64,000 nucleotides of DNA, taken from the NCBI GenBank assembly GCA_965279095.1, contig CBDIHH010000005.1:62001-126000 (forward strand), read 5' to 3'. The position numbers and the translations under genes are program-made. The notes beneath the pieces were generated by a model, which saw nothing but the letters and a program-made list of their open reading frames with translations, was not told where the DNA came from and searched no databases. The DNA comes from CBDIHH01 sp965279095 (GTDB lineage: Bacteria; Pseudomonadota; Alphaproteobacteria; Caulobacterales; Caulobacteraceae). This document shows positions 31,562 through 40,212 of this stretch, in pieces; within the stretch, counting starts at the first letter, position 1, and each line of letters opens with the position of its first letter.

Positions 31562-31962
31562 CGGGCGAGCTGATCGCCTACGCTGAGGCCGCCTATCGCA
31601 AGGGCGCCAACCCCGAAGACCTCCCCCTCCTGCCTCCGGAATTGGACGACCTGTGGGAAGCCTTCCGCAGGCTGTCCAGCCGCTGGCAGGCGGGAATGGC
31701 GCTCAATCCCCTGACCTACACCGAGATCGAAGCCTTCGTCCGGCTGACCCACACGGCGCTGTCCGCCTGGGAGGTCGACGTGATCTGCAGGCTCGACACC
31801 GCCGCCCGCGCCGCGATGGACCAGAAGGCGGTCCGGCCACCCAAGGCCACTGACCCGCCCGAGGCGATTGCTGCCTCCAACACCGCCGGCGTCGGCGCGC
31901 TGCTGCGCGGTCTCGCCACGAAAAAAGCGGCCCAGATCGCGGCCCGCAGCCGAGCATCCTGA
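31552..31962 (+). CDS. tail assembly chaperone frameshift extension (gpT-like)
   Basis: 136 codons in the -1 frame, read only as the C-terminal part of a ~278-aa fusion with 31127. It begins EEIAGELIAYAEAAYRKG and continues ELDDLWEAFRRLSSRWQAGMALNPLTYTEIEAFVRL, a helical T-domain that binds tail tube subunits. The first ATG in frame (31642) has no ribosome-binding site, as expected for a frameshift product. It ends just before the tape-measure gene. Confidence 0.8.
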   Translation, partial: EEIAGELIAYAEAAYRKGANPEDLPLLPPELDDLWEAFRRLSSRWQAGMALNPLTYTEIEAFVRLTHTALSAWEVDVICRLDTAARAAMDQKAVRPPKATDPPEAIAASNTAGVGALLRGLATKKAAQIAARSRAS

Positions 31963-31972
31963 GGAGGCGACC

Positions 31973-34900
31973 ATGGACGATCTCGCCTCCCTGGGCATGC
32001 ACTTTGAGACCGTCGGCGGCGAGAAGGCGGCGAAGACCCTCGACGAGGTGGCCGCCAACTCCAAAAAGGCGGAGCGCGCGACCGACTCCCTCAGCATGGC
32101 GTCCCGCAAGGGCAACAGCGCGCTCCTCGCCATGGTCGCCAGCATCGAGAAGGCGATCCGCGAGCAGACAGCCTTCATCCAGGGCCTGGCCGAGGGCGCC
32201 GTCGCGGCGGTCAACGAGGCCAATGCGATCCGCGGGCTGGGCGCCGAGGTCAGCAAGGCCACGGGTTCGACCCGCGCCTATTCGTCGGGCGTCAAGGAGA
32301 TGACGGTCCACACGTCCCGGCTGCCGGCCATTCATGCGGCGGGCACGGCGTCGACCAAGGCGATGACCCAGGCGACCCTCAACCTGACCCGGCAGTTCGC
32401 CGACGTGGGAACGACCCTGGCAATGGGAATGAACCCGCTGATGATCCTGATCCAACAGGGCCCGCAGATCGCCGATGCCTTCCAGATGGCCTCCACGTCC
32501 GGCCTGGGCTTTCAGGCGGTGCTCAAGGGGCTGTGGGCGCAGCTGGCGCCGCTGCTCGCGATCCTGGCCCCCCTGGTTGTCGCCGCCGCCGCCGTCGCCG
32601 CCGGGTTCGCGCTCATGACGCGCGAGATCAACAAGTCCTCGGGCGACCTGACCAAGAGCATGGGCCTGACCGAGAAGCAGCTCGACCGGATCAAGGACAA
32701 GGGCATCAGCACGAGCGTCACGATCGGCGACACGATCGCCGCGACGTTCGAGGTCGCCGGCGAGCGGCTGGCCAAGGCCTTCGACGGTCCACTGGACTGG
32801 CTGAAGAGCGCGACGACCAGCACCCTCGACGCCATCGAGTCGTTCATGGCCAACGTGGTGCGCGGCGTCGTCGCCCTGTGGGTCGGCGGATCCCGCGCCA
32901 TCGTGGCCGCGTGGAAGCTACTGCCCTCGGCGATCGGCGACATCGGCATCTCGGCCGCGAACGCCATGATCTCGGCCGTCGAGAAGATGATCAACGGCGC
33001 CATCGACCGGATCAACGGACTGATCGCCAAGGCGGACGGCATCGCCAAGAGGGCGGGCCTCGGCGGGCTCGGCCAGATCGGCCGGGTCTCGATGGGCCAG
33101 ATCGGCAACCCCTACGCGGGGGCCGCATCCGCCGCGGCGTCCGGAATCGGCGGCGCGTTCGCCGGCGGCGCGCGAGCGGGCGCTGGCTACACTGACGACT
33201 TCTTCGGGGACGTTGGAACGGCGGCTCGTCAGCGTCGACGCAAGGCCCTGACCGACATCGCTGGCAAGGCGGGCGCGGGCGCCAAGGGCTCCACTGCAGC
33301 GGCTCCGCGCGACACGTCCGACGAGCGCACCGCCCAGATCGCCGCCATGATCGCCCAGGCCAAGGCCGACGAGTTGCAGGCCCAGCTGGCGCTCACCAAG
33401 GACATTCGCCAGCGGGCGGAGATCGAGAAGCAGATCGCCGCGGCGCAACTCGCTGGCAAGCAGGCCCAGGTCGATCGCCAGATCGCCTCCATCCAGGACG
33501 ACAAGGGGCTCAGCGCGGCGAAGAAGGTCGAACTCGTCGCGCAGTTGGAGGCCGTGAAGGCCGCCCAGGCGCGCACCGGCTCCCTGCAGCAGCTGCTGCG
33601 CGACCAAGAGACTGCCACTGCCCTGGTCCACCAGGAGGCCGCGAGCCGCCAGGCCGGGATGCAGGACCAGATCGACGTGCTGTCCGCCCAGGAAGCCCTG
33701 GCCCGCACCGGGTTCGAGCGCCGCCGCATCGACGAGCAGATCCTCGAACTTCAGCAGCAGATCGCCCGCAGCAAGGCCCAGGAGGCCGTCGACGCCGCGC
33801 GGGCCGCGAACGACCAGGCTGCCCTGGCCGAGGCGCTCGCCCGACAGGCAGCCCTCGTTAAGGTTCAGGCTGCGCAGACCGAGGCCGAGAAGCGCGAGCG
33901 CTTCATGGCGGCCTACGATGAGGTGACGTCCGCGCTCGGACGGGTCGCCGCCGCCTGGAACTCGCAGGACTGGGGCGACCTGGTGTCGAGCATCTGGAAG
34001 GCGGCCGAGACGCTCAAGGCGGCGTTCGCCAAGGGGGCCACCACGGCCGACAAGGTCGCCGGCGCTGCCGCCATCGGCAACATGGTTGGCGACGCCATCG
34101 GCGGCCGGGGCGGCAACGCCCTGTCTGCCGCCTCCAACGCCGGCGCCCAGGCATTCGCCGCGACCGGCAATCCCTACGTCGCCGCCGCCGCGGCCGTCGT
34201 CTCCGGGGTGAAGAGCTGGATCGATGGGGGCAAGGCCAAGAAGGCCGCCGCCGCCGCTGCTGCCGCCAAGAAGGCCGAGGAGGAGCTCACCGCGGCCCGC
34301 AACGCCGCCGCCGAGGCCGCCCAGAAGCTGATGGACGCCGAGAACGAGCGCGTCGACCTGACCATTCAGCTGCTCAACGCGTCCGGGCAGGGCGCCGCCG
34401 CTACGTCGATGACCAGGGAGCGCGAGCGGGCCGCTCTGCTCACCGACGCGAACCGGGCGATCTACGACCAGGTGAAGGCCTGGACCGACTACAACGACGC
34501 CCTCGGCAAGGCCGACGAGGCCATCTCGGCCGCGCAGTCCAATGTGGAATCGGCCCGATCCGCTCTGACTGAGGCCTACGACCGCGAGGCGTCGGCGATC
34601 CAAGCGACGCGGGACCGCTTCACCGGCTTCATCGACACCCTGAACCAGTTCGGGGCGGCGCTTTCCACGGGCGACCTGGCGATGAACGGCCTGGACCGGC
34701 AGACCGCGCTCACCCGCGCGAAGTTCGGCTCCACGACGGATCTCGCCCTCTCCGGCAATGAGGGCGCGCAGTCGTCCTTCGTCGACGTCTCGACGCAGTT
34801 CCTGGCGGCATCGAAGGCCTCGGCCCGCAATCAGGTCGAATACAATCGCGACCTCGCAGCCGTGCGCCGCGCGAACGAGGCGCTCAAGGCCTACGCCTCG

Positions 34901-35626
34901 CGCGAGGTGAGCGTCGCCGACCAGCAGCTGGCGGCCCTAAATGCCCAGGTAGCCGGGCTCGGCATCGTCAACACCAGCGTTCTGTCCGTGGCTCAGGCGG
35001 TAAACAACCTCGCCGCCGCCCAGGGCGCTCTCTCGACTGCCCAGGCGGCCAAGGACGCCCTCACGGCTCCCGCAGCCTCGACGGCCGCCGCCGGCGCCGA
35101 CTGGTCGGCCGGCGGGGCCCTGTGGAGCCAGTGGGCGGCCGCCGGCCAAGCCGCGGGGGCCGGCAGCCACGCCGTGGCCGACTGGGGCCGCAGCGAGACC
35201 CTGTTCCTGCAGGAATATAAGAATGCCGCCGGCGTCGGCTCCCTGTCGGTGCTGGACGCCTACTGGGGCCTGAGCCCTGGGACCGCAGCTTCATTCGCCG
35301 ACAAGTACGGGCTGAAGAAGTTCGCCAAGGGCGGCGTCCTGGGCGGCCCGTCCCTGGTCCTGGGCGGCGAGGCCGGCGACGAGGCGCTTATGCCTTTGCA
35401 CCGCGGCCCGGACGGCAACCTGGGCGTCCGCGCGCAGGGCGGCGACGGCGAGACCGCTGCCGAGGTCCAGCAGCTGCGAGGCCAGGTCGACCAGATGACG
35501 AAGGTGCTCGTGGCAATCATGAAGTCGAACTCCTCGATCGACCGCCGCGAGGCCCGCCAGGAGGTCAACGGGGTCTTCGTGCGCGGCGAGGATCCGACCC
35601 GGCCGGTGTCCGTGGAGCCGGCCTGA
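31973..35626 (+). CDS. tail tape measure protein
   Basis: 1217 aa from ATG 31973 (GAGGAGG upstream); the frame to the left is shadow. Residues ~120-215 (LNLTRQFADVGTTLAMGMNPLMILIQQGPQIADAF, LLAILAPLVVAAAAVAAGFALM by position) match the TMP_2 tape-measure family with a hydrophobic segment. Residues ~430-690 and ~740-920 are long coiled coils rich in Gln/Ala (AEIEKQIAAAQLAGKQAQVDRQIA). The C-terminus has FAKGGVLGGPSLVLGGEAGDEALMPLHRGPDGNLGV, the usual end of these proteins. Length sets tail length; 1217 aa predicts a tail of about 180 nm by the usual ~0.15 nm per residue. Confidence 0.93.
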   Translation: MDDLASLGMHFETVGGEKAAKTLDEVAANSKKAERATDSLSMASRKGNSALLAMVASIEKAIREQTAFIQGLAEGAVAAVNEANAIRGLGAEVSKATGSTRAYSSGVKEMTVHTSRLPAIHAAGTASTKAMTQATLNLTRQFADVGTTLAMGMNPLMILIQQGPQIADAFQMASTSGLGFQAVLKGLWAQLAPLLAILAPLVVAAAAVAAGFALMTREINKSSGDLTKSMGLTEKQLDRIKDKGISTSVTIGDTIAATFEVAGERLAKAFDGPLDWLKSATTSTLDAIESFMANVVRGVVALWVGGSRAIVAAWKLLPSAIGDIGISAANAMISAVEKMINGAIDRINGLIAKADGIAKRAGLGGLGQIGRVSMGQIGNPYAGAASAAASGIGGAFAGGARAGAGYTDDFFGDVGTAARQRRRKALTDIAGKAGAGAKGSTAAAPRDTSDERTAQIAAMIAQAKADELQAQLALTKDIRQRAEIEKQIAAAQLAGKQAQVDRQIASIQDDKGLSAAKKVELVAQLEAVKAAQARTGSLQQLLRDQETATALVHQEAASRQAGMQDQIDVLSAQEALARTGFERRRIDEQILELQQQIARSKAQEAVDAARAANDQAALAEALARQAALVKVQAAQTEAEKRERFMAAYDEVTSALGRVAAAWNSQDWGDLVSSIWKAAETLKAAFAKGATTADKVAGAAAIGNMVGDAIGGRGGNALSAASNAGAQAFAATGNPYVAAAAAVVSGVKSWIDGGKAKKAAAAAAAAKKAEEELTAARNAAAEAAQKLMDAENERVDLTIQLLNASGQGAAATSMTRERERAALLTDANRAIYDQVKAWTDYNDALGKADEAISAAQSNVESARSALTEAYDREASAIQATRDRFTGFIDTLNQFGAALSTGDLAMNGLDRQTALTRAKFGSTTDLALSGNEGAQSSFVDVSTQFLAASKASARNQVEYNRDLAAVRRANEALKAYASREVSVADQQLAALNAQVAGLGIVNTSVLSVAQAVNNLAAAQGALSTAQAAKDALTAPAASTAAAGADWSAGGALWSQWAAAGQAAGAGSHAVADWGRSETLFLQEYKNAAGVGSLSVLDAYWGLSPGTAASFADKYGLKKFAKGGVLGGPSLVLGGEAGDEALMPLHRGPDGNLGVRAQGGDGETAAEVQQLRGQVDQMTKVLVAIMKSNSSIDRREARQEVNGVFVRGEDPTRPVSVEPA

Positions 35627-36531
35627 TGTTCCTGATCCGCCCGGAGGCTATCGACGGCGCCGTGCTCCTCGGCAGCACGGCGGAGGACGCCACCCCGCAT
35701 TGGTCCGGGGTGACGACCTATGGCGTCGATGCCCCGGCGATCGGCGCCACCACCAACCGCATCTACGAGAGTGTTCAGGCCGGCAATCTGAATCACAACC
35801 CGGAGACCGACGACGGGACCTGGTGGATCGACGTCGGGCCGTCCAACCCCTGGGCCATGTTCGACCCTGTCGTGCAGACGCAGACCACGGCGCCGGACAT
35901 GATCGAGGTGCAACTGCAGCTGCCGGCGGGGCGGCGGGCGACGGCCGTGGCGGTGCTCAACATCGACGCCGCCAGCCTATCCATCGTCCAGGAGGATGCG
36001 ACCGACGGGGTCGTCTACGACGAGACCTTCTCGTTGGTCTCGAACGAGGGCATCTCCGACCCCTGGTCCTACACATATGAGCCGATCGTCCGGCGGCGGG
36101 ACTTCATCGTCAACGACCTGACGCCCTACGCCGGGGCCGACCTGACGATCACCCTCCACGACGAGGGCGGGGTGGCGAAGTGCGGCGTCTGCATCGTCGG
36201 CCTGCCGCTGGAGATCGGCGAGACCTACGCCGGCGCCCGGGTGGGGATCACCGACTACTCGATCAAGTCGGCCAACGAGCTCGGCCAGTTCTCGATCGTT
36301 GAGCGGGCCTTCAGCCGCAACGGCGATTTCACGGTCCTCGTCGACAACGCCAAGGCCGACCAGATCTACAACGTCCTCTCCGGCTACCGCGCGACCCCGA
36401 TCCTCTACGTGGGCTCGATGCTCTACGCCTCGACCTACCAGTACGGCTTCTTCCGCGAGTTCGCCCTGGAGCTCGAGGGCTTCAGCCCCGGATTTTCCCT
36501 GTTCACCCTGCAGTCCGAGGGCCTCACGTGA
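35626..36531 (+). CDS. distal tail structural protein
   Basis: 301 aa, beta-rich (VEVQLQLPAGRRATAVAVLNIDAASLSIVQED, FIVNDLTPYAGADLTITLHDEGG, YSIKSANELGQFSIVERAFSRNGDFTVLVDNA by position). It follows the tape measure with a one-base overlap and belongs to the position of distal tail or tail-fibre-base proteins. The family is not recognised with certainty; similar proteins occur in phages of Caulobacter relatives. Confidence 0.65.
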   Translation: MFLIRPEAIDGAVLLGSTAEDATPHWSGVTTYGVDAPAIGATTNRIYESVQAGNLNHNPETDDGTWWIDVGPSNPWAMFDPVVQTQTTAPDMIEVQLQLPAGRRATAVAVLNIDAASLSIVQEDATDGVVYDETFSLVSNEGISDPWSYTYEPIVRRRDFIVNDLTPYAGADLTITLHDEGGVAKCGVCIVGLPLEIGETYAGARVGITDYSIKSANELGQFSIVERAFSRNGDFTVLVDNAKADQIYNVLSGYRATPILYVGSMLYASTYQYGFFREFALELEGFSPGFSLFTLQSEGLT

Positions 36532-37331
36532 TCCCAGCCGTGCCGACCCCCGCGCCCACCCGGGGCATGAGCCAGGACGCCTACAACGCCGCCTGGGAGG
36601 CCTTCCTGGCAGCGTTCCCGGCGATCGTCGCGGCGATGAATGCGACAGCCTCGGACCTGAACAACCTCGTCAATGCCGCCTTCACGACGACCAGCACGAC
36701 CTCCCTTGCGATCGGCACCGGGAACAAGAGCCTCACGGTCGAACAAAACCTCGGCTATTCGCCCGGCCAGAGCGCGGTCGTCGCCAGCACCGTCAACCCG
36801 GCGAACCGGATGGCGGGCGTGGTCACCGCCTACAACAGCACGACCGGCGCCTTGGACATCGCTGTCGCCTCCGTGAGTGGGTCGGGCACTTTCGCCTCAT
36901 GGTCTGTCGGCTTGATCCCCGAGTCGGTCGTCTCGTCCTTCATGGCCTCGCTGCTGGACGACCCGGACGCCGCGACCGCGCGCGCTACGCTGGGCGCCGA
37001 GCCCCAAGGCGAGGTCTATGCCTTCAACACCCAGACCGGCAGCGCCTACACCCTCGCGCTGAGCGACAAGGGCAAGTTCATCTGGATGCAGCCCAGCACC
37101 ACCCAGGTCCTGACCATCCCGCCGAACTCGTCCGTGGCGTTTCCCATCGGCACCCGCATCGACCTGGGACAGGCGGCCGGCGCGGCGGGCGGATGTAGCA
37201 TCTCGCCAGGCGCTGGCGTGACGCTCGCGTCCTACAACAGCAACCGAAAACTCCAGGGTGTCGGCGCCGGGGCGTGTCTGGTGAAGACCTCGACCAACCA
37301 GTGGTGGCTGTTTGGGCAGATCATCGCATGA
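36528..37331 (+). CDS. tail fibre-like structural protein
   Basis: 267 aa from GTG 36528 (GTGA overlap). N-terminal helical segment (MSQDAYNAAWEAFLAAFPAIVAAMNATASDLNNLVNAAF), a Ser/Thr-rich beta region (TTTSTTSLAIGTGNKSLTVEQNLGY), an AATARATLGA motif common in tail fibres (residues ~143-152) and a C-terminal beta domain ending WWLFGQIIA. It is probably part of the host-contact apparatus. Confidence 0.65.
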   Translation: MIPAVPTPAPTRGMSQDAYNAAWEAFLAAFPAIVAAMNATASDLNNLVNAAFTTTSTTSLAIGTGNKSLTVEQNLGYSPGQSAVVASTVNPANRMAGVVTAYNSTTGALDIAVASVSGSGTFASWSVGLIPESVVSSFMASLLDDPDAATARATLGAEPQGEVYAFNTQTGSAYTLALSDKGKFIWMQPSTTQVLTIPPNSSVAFPIGTRIDLGQAAGAAGGCSISPGAGVTLASYNSNRKLQGVGAGACLVKTSTNQWWLFGQIIA

Positions 37332-37798
37332 TGATACGGCCCGGCATTGTCAGCGGCGTGGTCGTGGTCGCCAATCGCCAGGCCCTGTCCCCGGTGACGA
37401 TCACCGACCCGTCAGGGCTCTCGGTGAACAGCCCTTCGCTCGTGCAGGTTGCGGACGGATCGTATTACCAGCACGGTTTCCAGGACAGTTCAGACCGCGA
37501 GATCATTCGGCTGGATTTCGGCGCGTCCAAGTTCATTCAAGATGTGCAGTTGGTGACTGTGTTTGGCAGCAACTTCGACGGTTCTGTCACGGCCAGCCGC
37601 AACTTTCGCCTTTTTGGCTCTAATGGCGGCAGTCTTACGGGGCTGACTTCGGTCATCAATCCAACCGGTGCGTCGGCATCTAGCGCGATTGCGGACGTCA
37701 ATGCCTCCTATCGCTATCTGCACCTCTACTCGCAGATGAACGATGCCAACGACGGCTATAGCTATGTCGACTGCATCCGGGTCACGGGCGAGCCCTAG
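37328..37798 (+). CDS. tail-associated carbohydrate-binding-like protein
   Basis: 156 aa from ATG 37328 (ATGA overlap). The sequence is a beta-sandwich candidate: SLVQVADGSYYQHGFQDSSDREIIRLDFGASKFIQDVQLVTVFGSNFDG ... YRYLHLYSQMNDANDGYSYVDCIRVTGEP by position, reminiscent of discoidin/F5-8-type domains (surface sugar binding). Base composition (37480-37760) is less GC-rich than its neighbours, suggesting recent exchange, common for receptor-binding modules. Confidence 0.5.
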   Translation: MMIRPGIVSGVVVVANRQALSPVTITDPSGLSVNSPSLVQVADGSYYQHGFQDSSDREIIRLDFGASKFIQDVQLVTVFGSNFDGSVTASRNFRLFGSNGGSLTGLTSVINPTGASASSAIADVNASYRYLHLYSQMNDANDGYSYVDCIRVTGEP

Positions 37799-37829
37799 GC
37801 CCCCTCACTGCATAGCGATCGATCTATCC

Positions 37830-37850
37830 GCTGCCTCCGGGCGGCTTTTT
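37830..37850 (+). terminator. intrinsic terminator in tail-fibre region
   Basis: Stem GCTGCC/GGCGGC with loop TCCG (37830-37845) followed by TTTTT, in the 71-base gap between two tail genes. Typical rho-independent structure. Confidence 0.7.
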
Positions 37851-37869
37851 CATGCCCTGAGGAGCGCCC

Positions 37870-38184
37870 ATGGCGACCGTCCACGTCACCCTGTCCAGGG
37901 TTCCGCCCAACGCGATGTATGGGCCGGTCATGCCCGTGCCCTACGGCGTGCCGGTCGGTGCAGACACGCTGACCAGTTCCGCCTCGTCCTCGCTGGCGAG
38001 CCTGACGGGAGAGGTCGGCCAGTTCTGGTCGGTCGTGGTGACCGGGGGCGCCGTCTACGTGAACTTCGGCCCGGGCTCTCCGGCGGCCGGCCAGGATGCT
38101 GGCTGGCTGCTCCTGGATGCCGCCTCGCGCGACTTCGCGGTCAGCGCGACCGGCGAGAAGTGCGCCATCAAGGACGGGCCGTAG
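37870..38184 (+). CDS. small tail-region protein
   Basis: 104 aa, beta-rich (TVHVTLSRVPPNAMYGPVMPVPYGVPVGADTLTSSASSS, GQFWSVVVTGGAVYVNFGPGSP). It has its own GAGGAG ribosome-binding site after the terminator. Not recognised; probably a small virion or fibre-assembly protein. Confidence 0.58.
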   Translation: MATVHVTLSRVPPNAMYGPVMPVPYGVPVGADTLTSSASSSLASLTGEVGQFWSVVVTGGAVYVNFGPGSPAAGQDAGWLLLDAASRDFAVSATGEKCAIKDGP

Positions 38185-38187
38185 CCA

Positions 38188-40203
38188 ATGCCCTTCGGCG
38201 CATTCGGCTTCGGGCTGGGGTTCAGCCCCAGCCGTCCGCGCCGGCCTGCCGCTGTGGTGGCCTGGACGCCCGCCGACGATATCGGCGGCGCGACCGCGCC
38301 CTATTGGTGGCAGCAGGCTGGGGCAGGGGACCTCACCGACCCGGACGACACCAATCCGGCCCTGACCCGCGTCAACGCGGCCGTGGACCGCGTCGGACCG
38401 CTGTCGACGCCGCCGGCCGCGGGCTTCCAGTGCACGCAGAGCGTGGAGGCCAACAAGCCGCTGCGCGAGACCGTGAGCGGCCTGCCGGCCTATGCCTTCG
38501 TCACCGCCAACTCGCAGCGCCTGAACAGCACCGGCGTGCCGACGGGAACTCCGGTCGGCGCCGCGCCGCGGATCATGATCGCTCTGCTCAACCAGACGAT
38601 CTCCGCGGCCAACAACACCCCGAACAACACCCGGGTCTTTCTGGGCTACGGCGGCGGCAACACCGGCCAGTTCCGCATCGGCCGCTTCAGCAACGGCGGC
38701 CGAAACCGCGTCGTGATCTCCGACGGCACGAACAGCGTGATCGACAACGCCGCCGACGACACCCGCAACTTCGACGGGGTCACCATCGTGGTGGCGACCT
38801 ACGACGGGACGAACATCGGCCAGCAGGTCAACGGGCGGGCGGGGCTGAGCGGCGCCTTGGCGCTGAACACGACCAACGAGCGGATCCGCATCGGCTGCAA
38901 CCCCGCGACGACCGCGGCGCAGTTCGCCGAAGGGCACTTCTTCGAAGCGGCGATCATTCCCTGGATCGCCGACCCCGTCGTGCGGGCGGCCAAGATCGCT
39001 CAGTGGGAGGGCTATCTCGCCTGGCGCGCGGGCGTGCAATCGAAGCTGCCGACGAGCCACCCCTACTACGCGGCCAGGCCCACGCGGATCCTGCCGCCGG
39101 TCAATCTGTCGGCACCGGCGACTACCGGCACGGCCCTGATGGGCGGCACGCTGACCTGCAGTTCCGGGATCTGGACCGAGGCGCCGACCTTCTCCTACCA
39201 GTGGAGCCGGGACGGCCGCGCCATCGCCGGCGCGGCGGCTTCGACCTACACCCTTCAGGAGATCGACCAGGGCACGGCGATCACCTGCACGGTCATCGCC
39301 ACGGGCGCCCGCGGGGCCGCCTCGGCCACGGCCAGCGCCGGCACGATCACCCCGACCTACTGGACGCCGCTCGAGCCGGCCGCGACCGGCGAGGTGCGCG
39401 CTTGGTTCGATCCGCGCTACTCGGGCGGCGCGGGCTTCGCTTATGACCGCGTCGGCGGCGTCACGCCGGTGCAGACCGATCCGACCCTGCAGCCGGCGTT
39501 CAGCGCGACAGGGATGCTCGGCAGCTATCCGGCCTACCTCCCGGATGGTGTCGACGACTTCCTCGAGGCAGCGCCGGTGCCGACGGCCGGGGCTCATGGG
39601 TGGCCCGTTGGAACTGCCGCAGGCTGGATGTGCGTGCTGGTGGATCAGCAGGTGCCCATCTCGACACCCGGGACGCAAACGGTCTTCGGCTACGGCAGCA
39701 GCGCTGCTTATCGGAAGTTCGGACGCGCCGTCGGGAGCGGGGGAGGGGCGACCAATCGCGCCTTCATTTCAGACGGCGGTGTTGTCGAGGTCGATTTCAG
39801 CGGGTTTGACGGTCCAACAGTACTGTTCGGCATTTTCGAGCCGACTCAGAAGCGGCTCCGGCTCAATGGTGTCGACGGAGACGTCCATCCCTCCACGCTG
39901 GCGAGCACGCCCACCACTCGCGCTCGCATCGGCAAGCCGCCCGACACAGCGTCTCAGTTCTTCGCCTCGCCGATCGCCCATTGTTTCGTGGGAGCGGGCA
40001 CACCCTCGCTCGACCTAATCCAGCGGCTCGAAGCCTGGCTGCTCTGGCAGATCGGGCAACAGTCCCTGCTGCCCATTGGCCACCCGTGGCGGACCAATCG
40101 CCCGACCCCCGTCGTGCTCGGGGATTCGGTCATGCACGACACTGACGGCGCCTTCCTCATCGACACCGATGGCGCGCGCCTTCTCGAAAACCTCACCGCG
40201 TAA
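38188..40203 (+). CDS. LamG-like/Ig-like multidomain tail receptor-binding protein
   Basis: 671 aa. Two jelly-roll (LamG/concanavalin-like) modules flank an Ig-like module. The first (residues ~60-300) contains FDGVTIVVATYDGTNIGQQVNGRAGLSG by position. The Ig-like part (~305-390) has LMGGTLTCSSGIW, FSYQWSRDG and GTAITCTV. The second lectin module (~395-640) has LFGIFEPTQKRLRLNGVDGD. Both lectin modules end in a parallel EGYLAWRAGVQSKLPTSHP / EAWLLWQIGQQSLLPIGHP motif, so the protein arose by internal duplication. The N-terminus is glycine/phenylalanine-rich. Likely host surface binding. Confidence 0.75.
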   Translation: MPFGAFGFGLGFSPSRPRRPAAVVAWTPADDIGGATAPYWWQQAGAGDLTDPDDTNPALTRVNAAVDRVGPLSTPPAAGFQCTQSVEANKPLRETVSGLPAYAFVTANSQRLNSTGVPTGTPVGAAPRIMIALLNQTISAANNTPNNTRVFLGYGGGNTGQFRIGRFSNGGRNRVVISDGTNSVIDNAADDTRNFDGVTIVVATYDGTNIGQQVNGRAGLSGALALNTTNERIRIGCNPATTAAQFAEGHFFEAAIIPWIADPVVRAAKIAQWEGYLAWRAGVQSKLPTSHPYYAARPTRILPPVNLSAPATTGTALMGGTLTCSSGIWTEAPTFSYQWSRDGRAIAGAAASTYTLQEIDQGTAITCTVIATGARGAASATASAGTITPTYWTPLEPAATGEVRAWFDPRYSGGAGFAYDRVGGVTPVQTDPTLQPAFSATGMLGSYPAYLPDGVDDFLEAAPVPTAGAHGWPVGTAAGWMCVLVDQQVPISTPGTQTVFGYGSSAAYRKFGRAVGSGGGATNRAFISDGGVVEVDFSGFDGPTVLFGIFEPTQKRLRLNGVDGDVHPSTLASTPTTRARIGKPPDTASQFFASPIAHCFVGAGTPSLDLIQRLEAWLLWQIGQQSLLPIGHPWRTNRPTPVVLGDSVMHDTDGAFLIDTDGARLLENLTA

Positions 40204-40212
40204 GGACCTCAG

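Noticed and set aside
32918..34603. 561-aa frame opposite the tape measure gene
   Set aside because: Antisense shadow; no motifs and no ribosome-binding site.
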